Shown here piece after piece: positions 25,701 through 35,300 of a stretch of 44,644 nt of DNA; the first letter of the stretch is position 1; each line of letters starts with the position of its first letter. The position numbers and the translations under genes are program-made. Origin of the DNA: Ettlia oleoabundans (lineage: Eukaryota > Chlorophyta > Chlorophyceae > Chlamydomonadales); assembly GCA_019693395.1 (NCBI GenBank), contig JAAMXP010000811.1, positions 1 to 44,644 of the forward strand. Reading direction: 5' to 3'. The notes under the pieces are model-generated. The model was not told the origin of the DNA. It saw nothing but the letters and a program-made list of their open reading frames with translations, and made no database searches.

Positions 25701-27645
25701 AATACATGCCAGGTGCGTGGGGTTGTGGCAGGAGGTAGGGGGGCACCAAGCCCTTCTGGAGCGTCGCACAAGCTTGTGCTGGTGCCGTGCTGGTGCCTTG
25801 CTATATTTTTAAGTTAGCAGATTACTCTGTAGTCTGGTGTCGCACTCATTCCGTCTGTGATTGAAGTTGTTCGGCAAATTCCGGCCCATTTCTTAGTCTT
25901 GCTGTTGTTATGTCGTGCAGGTGCGGGCCCCCCTGTTCCGCAGCAGTGCCCCGAGTCGGGCAGCGGCTTCCAGATGGGCGGGCCGTTTTGGGCTGAACCG
26001 CTGCACGATCCTGAGTGGGTGGCAGGCCTGCTGGAGCAAGTGCGGCGGGATAAGGACATGTGAGTGCGTGCTGACGGAGCGCAAGGGTTTGCGTCCGCTG
26101 TCCACAGGCAGCAATGCTTCTCCCAGTCAGGTGGCTTCAACTCATACTAGTGCGACTGAAGCCGTTCAATCACGCCCCCATGGCTTCCTACCCCTCTTTC
26201 CTCTCTTGCAGCCTCCCCGCCTACGACAAGCTGCACAGCCTGCTGACAACTGTGAGCGAGGAGCTGCTGGACATACCGCTCTACTTCGACCTCCATGACA
26301 TGTGCAAGACGCTGCGCACCATGGCGCCACGGTCTGAGGTCTTCCGCTCCGCGCTGGTCAACGCAGGGTACAGGTGGGTGCGCCATCTGGCGTGGCGACG
26401 GAACGGCGGTAGGAGAAGGTGGAGCAGTAGCTGGAGAGTGCGAGCTTTGCGCCCATCCGGCCATGGCAGACCAGTCCTGCTGTGGCTCTACCGGAATGTC
26501 TGCTTCTCACTGATGTTGCCACCTGCTCCATTGGCTGACGCTTCTTTCATATCAGGATGTAGTAGACACAAGCAGGCCATGTACGCAGCCACTGGGCCCC
26601 TGCATGCCAGCCCCACCCCTTCATCCCCCCCCACACATGTTTTCCTTCTTGCCGTGCAGGGTATCTGGGACGCACGCCAACCCGCTGGGCGTAAAGACGG
26701 ATGCACCCTGGAACGTGGTGTGGGACATCATGCGGTGCTGGGTGAAGGACCACCCAGTGAAGAAGCCTGCACCCGGCTCGGCAGGTGCGCTTAGCTGTTG
26801 TGAAGTCCAGTGGGTGCCATGGCTGTCCTTGACAGGGCTGGTATTACCGACACTTTGCACCATGCTATGCTTGCTTGTGTGTGTGGGCATAGCGGACGCA
26901 CAGGTGCCAGTGCTGTGACCTAAACTTCGGTGCGACCACTGATAGATTGAATAGGTAGTACACAAATCTGCACTAAGGCCGCCTGTCCCCTGTGGAACGT
27001 CATCTTCTGCTGCTTGCAGCTGAGAAGATCCTGGGAAAGGAACCGGAGCTGAAGGCCGACTTTTCGCGGGCGCAGCAGGCGATGAGCAAGGCACGGCAAA
27101 AGGGCGTGGCACGCTTCCTGCCAAATCCAGGTGGGTTGAGCGGCTTTAACTGGAGCGTGGTCGCATTGTTGACTGCTACTGCTGCAATAATGGCTGGAAA
27201 TGCACAGCACTTGGTGGCCCAGCAAAACTTAGAGAAAACTTGGAGGGCACCAACAGTTTGGCTCTGGCGGGGTCGGGCTCACTAGGGGGACCTAGTCTGA
27301 GGTGTGCTCTGCCTGATGCCCGGTGCAGAGGCCAACTGGGGACCCAAGCCGCGTCACGGCCGGCCCATGAAGCAGCAGCGCAGGCCGGATGAACAGCAGG
27401 AGCAGCAACAGCAGGGGGAGCACCAAGAGGACGAGCGGCAGCAGCAGGTGCAGCAGCAGGTTGCTGATGCTGCTACGCCTGACGCGACGGCAGCAGCAGA
27501 AACCGCAGGTGCCCCGCCACAAGAGCAACAGGCAGATGGCACGCTGGCGACGGCAGCAACAGCAGCGGTGGCAGGGGAGGCAGACGCTGACAAGCCAATG
27601 GATGTGGATACGGCTGCTGCTAATGGTACTAGGCAAGAAAGCTAA
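22795..27645 (+). CDS. TRM1: tRNA (guanine26-N2)-dimethyltransferase Trm1
   Basis: Methylates G26 of tRNAs to m2,2G with S-adenosylmethionine. Fourteen exons, 598 aa: 22795-22826, 23151-23269, 23476-23650, 23876-23934, 24160-24257, 24484-24558, 24812-24921, 25194-25336, 25581-25712, 25921-26059, 26212-26373, 26660-26784, 27020-27130, 27329-27645. All phases agree. The first exon ([11 protein letters not shown]) was chosen because its ATG, CG/GTGAGC donor and phase fit the next exon exactly. Motifs: [51 protein letters not shown] (Trm1 motif IV), [58 protein letters not shown]. The Gln/Ala-rich last ~100 residues are not part of the family core. The intron after 24558 has a GC donor. Two cysteines of the usual C-x2-C pairs are Ser here. 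Trm1 acts in nucleus and organelles in other eukaryotes; no clear targeting signal is seen. Confidence 0.95.
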
Positions 27646-28268
27646 GCAGGAACAGTGACTAGCACCGGTAGTGCTCTTTGACGCGACCTATATCTTCTGC
27701 CTTGTTGTTCTTTTACACTGATTATCTTGTCAATTTACTCATTGACTGGAAACAAAATGCGGATGTGACATTTGTCGGTACAAGCGGTACAGGCGCATGC
27801 ACAAGTGCGACAAGCAGCAACCCAGCAAAGGCAGGAACGTCACAGCTAACAAGCAATACAGGAAAACGGAACAACTGCATCATGCCAGCTTGCGGGCTTT
27901 TGACAAACTGGCACCAGATTTTTCCCAGATGCTGGCTGCTGGGTTTGGCTGGGAGGCTTACCCAAACCCATCCAAGTGTTTTAACCTACTACTGAGCTTT
28001 GGTTCATTACGTTGTCACCCTGCCCGACTGTGGCTCGGGTGTCTGCACGCTGGCATCCTCCTGATCCTCCTCCTGCGTCTTTACAGGATCACAACGGGAA
28101 GCAGCCTTCCAATGAGTGAAAGTCCTGGGTCAGAAGCAGCCAGGCAAACCGCGAGCTTCACACGCCCACATGTTGGTGGGTTTGTGTGGTGAGTTCTTGC
28201 CAAAACTTCAATAGCGACCGGCGATGTGTGTTAGGAAGGGTGATCACTGCAATCTCAGTCAATTTCAC
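27646..28268. other. Convergent intergenic region between TRM1 and the small mitochondrial-type gene
   Basis: About 620 bp without a recognisable conserved protein, between the TRM1 stop and the likely end of the small minus-strand gene. It probably holds both 3' UTRs. No TGTAA is seen on the plus strand soon after TRM1, so the TRM1 poly(A) site is not located. Confidence 0.5.
28081..28085 (-). terminator. Candidate poly(A) signal (TGTAA) of the small minus-strand gene
   Basis: TGTAA on the minus strand about 185 nt past the proposed stop of the small gene at 28269. This matches the green-algal poly(A) pentamer. A five-base motif alone is weak support. Confidence 0.35.
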
Positions 28269-29024
28269 CTATGTGATGGCAGTGTGGAAGTAGCACCCCA
28301 CCTGTGCCTCAGGTGTACTCACCATTAGGACCTCCACTGTCTGACGCTGCATCTCCTCAATCGGGCAATCTGGGCACTGCAACGTGACAAGTAGGGCACA
28401 TGAATCTGTTTAATTCATTGTAACTTTTAGATCGGCAAGCTTCGTGCTCTTTCTGGCATGTCATATCAGGTGGTTGGATTTAGTGAAGTAAAACAAGCGG
28501 CTCAAATATGCACGTCGGCTAGCAGATAAATAAACTGCAAAGCACATAAGCTGCCACTCACGTCGTGCTCCGCCTTGACAATAGACTCTGAGTCAGACGC
28601 CAGCTTTTCACTCCAACCCGGCACATTCTTGATGTGAGATACCGTCTTGCCTGAGAGGTAGGCAGGCAGGTGCGGGTTGGGCGGCATAGATACGAGGCGG
28701 TGGGTACTTAGCGGCGGCGCAGGTAAGTTGTGCAATGCCTCCCCCAGGAGGGGCTACTCACCCTTTAGATGCTTCTGTTTTTCCTTCTCCAGCATCTACA
28801 CGAGGACAATGGCGGGCAGACAAGGGGTTGGCGCCCGTCTAGAACCGCATGCCGCGCAGTCGCGATCGGGCCCTTGGACTGGCTTCACCCACCTCGGGAT
28901 CATTGTCGCTCATGTGGCTCCCAAATCCAAACGGCCTGGTCAGCCTAGGGGCAGCTGCCGCGGGCCCCCAAGGGCTACCGACCAACACCGAACGGCTGAC
29001 GCTGCGCAGGCTGCTCTGTAGCAT
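28269..29024 (-). CDS. Small probable mitochondrial protein of unknown function
   Basis: Exons: 29024-28893, 28795-28762, 28650-28562, 28376-28323, phases in agreement, then either read-through of the last donor to TAG at 28269 (about 120 aa) or splicing to an exon I could not fix (ATG/TGA just downstream would give about 103 aa). The chosen start, MLQSSLRSVSRSVLVGS, is a textbook mitochondrial presequence: no acidic residues, spaced arginines, amphipathic. An in-frame ATG at 29159 would add 45 residues but weaken that signal. The mature part is small, charged and hydrophilic, with LEKEKQKHLKG, PGWSEKLASDSESIVKAEHD and IEEMQRQTVEVL. A similar W-x-E-x-LAS-x-SE-x3-KA pattern followed by a Q-x-x-T element is, from memory, found in small uncharacterised plant and fungal mitochondrial proteins. 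There is no transmembrane segment or enzyme motif, and I cannot assign a function. The exon 4 start is Cys-containing (CPDCP). Confidence 0.62.
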
Positions 29025-29305
29025 CTTCACAAGTAGTGAAAATGGAGGCCGGGTTTTGCGATCACCTGCCATGCTGCGGGGGTAGCTTCCTGACGGGGCA
29101 CCTTCAGCCGGCGCCGGCGCCAGCCATCCTCCCAACCACTGCGCTGGGCATTGAGCCATGATTAAAAAATTTCATCTCCAACAGACGTTTGAGACGCCCT
29201 ACTGCCTACTGTTGCCTACTGTTCAGCGCATTGTGCTCCTGAGAAGACTGAATTACATGTGCTGCCAACAGGAACCGCTGAAATGGCTCGTGTGCACCCT
29301 ACAAA
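29025..29305. other. Short gap between SMG1 3' end and the small gene
   Basis: Both flanking genes run on the minus strand, SMG1 first. The roughly 280 bp must hold the SMG1 3' UTR and the promoter and 5' UTR of the small gene. Nothing else is recognisable. Confidence 0.45.
29253..29257 (-). terminator. Candidate SMG1 poly(A) signal (TGTAA)
   Basis: TGTAA on the minus strand about 50 nt after the SMG1 stop codon at 29306. Position and motif fit the green-algal poly(A) signal; support is by motif only. Confidence 0.45.
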
Positions 29306-32300
29306 TCAGCACCAAGGCATCCATCCCTCATACATTCTGGCCAGATTGGCTGGGGCCGTGGCCGCAGCAATCAGCCTCTGCACTGCAGCCTTTACACTGG
29401 CATCCGCATCGCTGCTGTTGCCGCCGCCCATGCCATCCGCATCAGATTGGGTCGTGCTGGCACCAGCTATATGTCGCCCATCCAGCTTTTCTTGAAAACG
29501 CTGCAACACTGCGGCAGCATACTGCTGCTGCTGTCCAATCTTGGCCTTCCGCCAGCCAGAGGGCAAGGCTGCTGGTAGGAGGCTTCCAGTCAAAGCGCCG
29601 GTGCAAGGCGGGGCCGTGGGGGCAGCCACCTCCACCACAGCCAGCGTCCCTTTCATCAGCTGCTCCAGGCCGTTTAGGTGGAAGCCGTGCTGCTGCTGCA
29701 GCTCTTCAGCTTGCCCCGAAGCCAGGGCAGCGAGCTCTTGCAGTTTGATTGGAATCGCTGCCAGCCATCCCTGCACTTCATCCGCCTGATCCAGCTGCAG
29801 CAGAGCAGTGCGCGAGGAAAGGGGGTGGAGGTTTAGTCATTGCTGTACTTTGCATTTACACAGGGCAGGGTCGTCATGCATCCAATCATCAAGAAAGCAG
29901 GCAGAGAGTTCACACGAGATACAGTTTGTCACACATGCCACTGCCACTCGCTTCACAAGACAGTTTGGGGAAGTCCGTGGCAGGTCGTTTGCGTGCATGC
30001 CAGTGCATGTTCAGCAGCAAGGCAGAAGGCGCAAGGAGCACACACCTGTGGCTGCAGCAGAGTGACTGCCGGGCTGAGTGCATCCACCACGTCAGCCGCT
30101 TGCTGCTTGGCTGCCGCCTCGCCCCTGCCACCAGCCAGCAGCTTGTTGCGCACCGGCAGCAGCGCAGACTGCAGGCCCCTCACCGCAGCAGGCAGCTGCT
30201 GAAGGCAGGAAGCTGCAGAACGCAAGTGCTCAGCAGCTTCCAAAGCTGCTGAAGTGACAGCTGGCATGGCCCCAGCTGCAGCCAGGTCGGCAACCCAGCG
30301 CTGTGCCAGCAGCAGTCGTCGCGACCACTCGGCGGCGTTGGCCAACCGAGGCAGTAGCTGTCCCATGGCTGTGGGCAGCTGCTGGGTGGCTTTCACCAGC
30401 GGCAGGGCGGCGGCGGCAAAGTCGGCCGCCGACTTGCTACCCGCTTGCTCTGCTGACTGCATGGTGATGGTGGCCTCCCGGGCGCGCAGCTGCAGCTGCT
30501 CCAACTCAGCAGCAGCCAACGACACTTGCCGCTCAGCCTCAATGTAGCTGCCATGCAGCTGCAGCATGCGCTGCAGCAAGCTGCTGTACCGGCACCAGCC
30601 CTCTCGCTGATCCGCCTGATACCGATCGCTTGCCGGTTGCACAACCTGGTCTGCCCGCGTGCCTGGTTCACCTGCAGGCGTGTGCGCCTGGGAATCAGCT
30701 GTCCTTGCAGCTTCAAACTGAAGCACTGCCTCGCTCACCTCCAGCAGGTTTGCTGCGTGGGCTGCGGAGGCCTGCAGCCAGAGCTGTTGCCGCTGTAACT
30801 GGCGCTGCAGCTCGGCGGCAGCGTAAGGCGCCGCCGCCGCCACCTCTCCCGCCAGTTGCTGCTGCACTGCTGACAGCTGTGCTTGCCACCGCCGCAGGGG
30901 CGCCTCAAGGCTCAGAAGAGTGCCTGATCCTGCCTGCAGCTGCTGCAGCAGCTCGCGTCGGCTGTTGGTCAGCGCCCAGCCTGCCACGGCAGGGTGCGTG
31001 CGCGGCAGCACCGCACCCGCTATGGCGGCAGCCGCAGCGCTCAGCGCGACACCAGACACGAGGCTGCTGGTTGTAGCTGCTGTTTCCGAGGGCAGAAGGT
31101 GCTCATTCACCCACTGGAAAGCCGCCAATTCAGCGCAGTGCTGCTGCCGCATACGTTGGCACTGCTGCAGCGCCAGGCCGCTCACGTATTGTGCTGCATC
31201 CACAGCAGCTAGCGCGCCGCCTGCTTCTGCAGAAACAGCCAGCAGCGCTGCCAGCTGCCGCTCCCGACCCTCTACGTCAGCTGTGCCGGATGCCTCAGCG
31301 GCCTCCCCATCTGATAGTGGCTGGCTCAGGCCTTTTTCGCTTTCGTCCCCAGCTTCAAACTCTTCTTCTGGCTCCAAAGCTTCAAGCAACCCATCTGCAG
31401 GGCAGTGTGGAGGCAACTCGAGTGAGCAGCCCCCAGTGCAACGGTCATCCGACAGGTATCCGCAGCAAAATGCAACCTGAGTATGGGAAACATAAGGCAG
31501 CCTGCAAGGCAGTCGTGCAACCCCACCTGCTCCAGCCAGGCTATCATCAAAGTCTAGGAAAGGAACCAGCTCCGGTCCCGCACTGCCCTCACCACCACTG
31601 CCGCCGTGATGACTCTCCGGCTGGAGCTCTCCGCGGCTAATGCCCTGCCCCGCTGGCTCAAGCTCTTCTGTGAGAAGGCCCCCAAGCAGCAAGTCAGCCC
31701 CTGGCAGCCCGCCATCATCAAAATCAGTGAAGGGCACCAGTTCGGGGGCAGCAGTAGCCACAGCCGCCGGTGCCAAGGGTGGGGTTGGTGTCCCACCGGA
31801 GCCAGGTACGAGGGGCAGCGAATCCGCTGCCAGCCCCGCCCTTTGCGCCAGGCTAGGTGCAGCGCCACGCAGCGCCGCTGCGGTACCGTCTAGTGCGGCG
31901 GCAAGGGGCTGCAGGAGGTGTTGCGCCACCTCTGCTGCCACAGCCTCCGCCAGGATCGTGCTGCACTGCTTCCATAGGACGCCTGCGCTGAGCGTGGATG
32001 CCAACGCTGCTGTACCGCTCCCCTCTGCCGAGTCTGCTGCTGCTTCTGCGTCCTCAACTGCATCCTCCAGTTCCTGCCACAGCCCCACGATCGCGCTAGC
32101 AAGCAGCTGCTGCTGAGCTGGCGCCAGCGCCAGCCGCTCCTCAGCTGGAAGCAGCAGCTGGGCAGCTGCCTGCACCTGCTGCAAGCCCTGCAGCAGCCCG
32201 GCAAAAGCGGGGTGCTGTCCTGCAGCAGCCAGCAAGGGCTGTATGGCGTCGGCCCCAGCTTGCAATACTTCCGCAGTTGCCCTGCCTGTTATTGGGGCAA

Positions 32301-35300
32301 GCACGTCCTGCACCTCCTCCTGCCCAGGTTCTTCCCGTGCTGCAGCAACACCACTTTCTTCTTCCTCTGCCTCTTCCAAGTGCTGCGCTGCAGCGGCTAC
32401 TGCCAACGACACCGCCGCCGCGGCCGGGGGCGTGCACAACAGCGCCAGCAGCGGCGACAGCAGCAGCTGCAGCTCGGCAGCAGCAGTGCTGAGGCTGTCG
32501 GCTGCCTGCACCGCCTCTGAGAGCCAGCCCAGCAAGTTGGAGCCGTCAGCAGCCAGGAACATTTCTTCGGAAGTTGCATCCCGCAGCGCCACCGCCATGC
32601 TGGCATAGCCCAAGACCAAGCGCTCCACGTGTGCCACCAGGGCCGACCAGTCCTCATAATCATGCTCGGTCCCAGCTTCTTCAGTCTCCCGCTGCTGATG
32701 CTCCGCCACTAGCGATAGCACGACAGCCGCCTGCTGCTCACTGAAAGCGGCAAATGCAAGTGCCAGCGCCGCCGGCCCCTGCACGTTGCGTTGTGACGCA
32801 TGCGAGGCAGGTGCTACTGCCGCCGCATTCCAGCAGCTTGCAGCTGCATCCAGCATCCGTTGGCGTGCGGCAGATGCTGCGAGAGCCACATCCACTCGCT
32901 CCAACTGAAGCGCTGCCACCGTGCTCGCCAGCTGCTCCGCCAGTCCCGTTGCCGTGGCAGCAGCGGCAGCCAGGGGCCGCCAGCCCTCGAGCACAGCGGT
33001 CGCGTCGAGCCGACGAGGAGCAAGATCAGCCGCCCGTTCAAAGCCCTGCAAGTTTCAAAGCAATATGAACGTAATCTGCCAAGGTCAATGGGCAAGAGGA
33101 CAGGACGCCCAAGGGATTTAAAGGGATGCGGCCCGTGCACTGTATGTGCGCACAGCCATCATGCATTTCAGCCCACCTGTGGCACAGGCAGGTCCATAGC
33201 GGCTTGCAAGGCAGCGATCCAGTGCGCATGCTGGCTGCTGCTGCTGTAAACAGTGCCCCCCAGCAGGCATGCCGCAGCGGCGGCATACTGCTGTACTGCG
33301 CCAGCCAGCTGCTGCGCAGCTGCTGCCTGCTCTTGCAGCAGCTGCTGCCCCTGCGCATCCAGCCTGGCCGCTTGCAGCAGCAGGCCAGCCGACAGTGGGG
33401 CCTGGCTAGGCAACATGCCCAAGGCTGCGTGCACGATGCTGCTGCCGTCGTCGTTGCCAGTGATGCCAGCCGGGGTTGTGACCAGCAAGAGCAGCGTGCC
33501 TGAGCCGGCAGCTGCAGCTGGGTTGACAACTGCAGGTCCCGCAAGCAGCGCCGGCGGCGGGTTGTGTAGCAGGAGGGGCAGCAACGCATCGTGGCGCTGC
33601 TGCCAGGCCTGCACGCATCAATAACGGAAATGGGCGACCAATCAGAGCAACTTCGTAATCGCCTTGGTGCAAGAAACTTATACCCATATATGTTGCCAGC
33701 ACAATCTGCACATCTACTCGACTGTTACCGTTTGTGATTCTTGGTTCACTTGGTTCACCTGACACTCCTGCAAGCTTGCCAGCACATCCGCCGCCACGGG
33801 TTGCGCCTCTGCCAGCACATCCGCCACAGCAGTTTGCCCCTGCTGCACCTGTGCTGCCAGCTGCTGCTCATGTGCCGCCGCACTGCCCAGCGTGGCCTGG
33901 CAGCGCTGAAGAAGGGCATGGGACTCTGCAGCAGCAGCGGCGGCACTAGCTACCGCCAGGAACTGGTGCTCATAGGCCCCCAGTGCTGCTACGGTTGCTG
34001 CCAGGCTGGCACCTGCTTCATGCACTGCAGATGACAGGGTCGCTGCGTCGCGGGCCTGCCGCAGCTTGAACATTTGTAAGGCCACCGCCTGACCAAATGC
34101 CTGCAGAACAGATGCAGAAGTGGTAGTACGGGTAAGGGTCCAACATCAAGGAATGCCTTCCAATCCCTGCGCCAGCTTGGCATGGCTCGTCCACACATCA
34201 CCAGCGCACAGATGCATATAACATCGGCACGCCAGAATGGCATTCATGCAAGTTTGGTTCGAGCCCGTAACGTGCACAGCCGTCCAGTCCAGCGAGCCAG
34301 GCCAGCCACACACACACACTCTCATGACAGACTTTCCTTGCTGGCTGCCTTGGCTACTGCCTCTGCATCCCAGTCAACAGCGGGATCCATAAGAGCCGCC
34401 TCCAGCAGCATGCATAGCGGTGCTGAGTTGGCACGAAGCGCTGCCAGCGTGTGCTCGCACCCCAGTCGGAACGCCCCTTCCACGCCTGCACTCAGTACAG
34501 CTAGCTGTTGAGCCCCAAGCCCTTTGAAAGTGAGGAATGCAGCCCAGGGCATGTTGAAAATCTGGAGTCTTTCACTGCCTTTGGTTTTACAGTTGTTTCC
34601 GGCCGTGCCAGACAGCATTCCCCTCCTCGCTGCTTCCACCTCACCTGTGATGCCCAGCGCGGCCACCAGTGTCTGTGTGAGGCGGAAGGGCACCACCTCT
34701 GGCACCTTCAGCTGCAAGCCCCTGCAGTGTACAAACAGGCGGGAGATGCAGAGGAGGCGGGCCCGGTGAAAGGAAGGTGGCATCCGCTGGTGTTGGGTGT
34801 AGCGGCAGGCATGCAACAGTTCATTGGTATGTGCAAGAGCCGCAGATGATGCCCTTGATGAAACAACTCTCGCAAACATGTTGCCGTCAAAATAACTGCA
34901 CAGTATAAACGGGTGAGCACACCTGTCAAACACCACGCTAAAGTCGATGTGCACCAGGTGCGCAGCACCACGGTGCAGCAGCATGTTGTCCAGGTGGCGG
35001 TCGCCCAGGCCAAGTAGGTGGCCCACCTACGGCGGCATCGAAAGGAATGAAAGCGGAGCAACTTAGCGTAGGTGGAGGCTAATGGGATATGCAATTACAT
35101 AGTGTGTAAGGGGAAGAAGTGCTGATGGCTGACCAAGGCATCCATGCCCCACATGGCAGCGGCACCGGTGCCAGCTGGCGCCATGAGGGAAACATCCGCG
35201 GCTTCTTGGCCAACGGTTCCGGTACGATCGCTGCTCCCGCACCGCCGTTTATCCTGCAAACTTAGCGCTGCCTGTATCGGCAGTTCCGCCCCGCCCGAAC

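Noticed and set aside
28088..28120. Plus-strand terminal exon candidate after a good acceptor (short product ending QPSNE, stop 28118-28120)
   Set aside because: No upstream plus-strand exon could be joined to it; TRM1 already ends with its own stop at 27645. It may be chance.
29953..33140. Possible separate minus-strand gene for an Ala/Gln-rich coiled-coil protein
   Set aside because: Splice sites and phases join it to the SMG1 kinase part upstream and the FATC exon downstream, and SMG1 proteins are known to have a long insertion there.
35128..35255. Minus-strand exon candidate encoding …AAAMWGMDAL just before VGHLLGLGDRH, implying a truncated kinase gene
   Set aside because: The exon 39339-39233 (DWWQRQRGFASSAAAMSV) matches SMG1 far better and joins 35026 in phase. 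The candidate is the shadow of exon 1 of the nested plus-strand gene.
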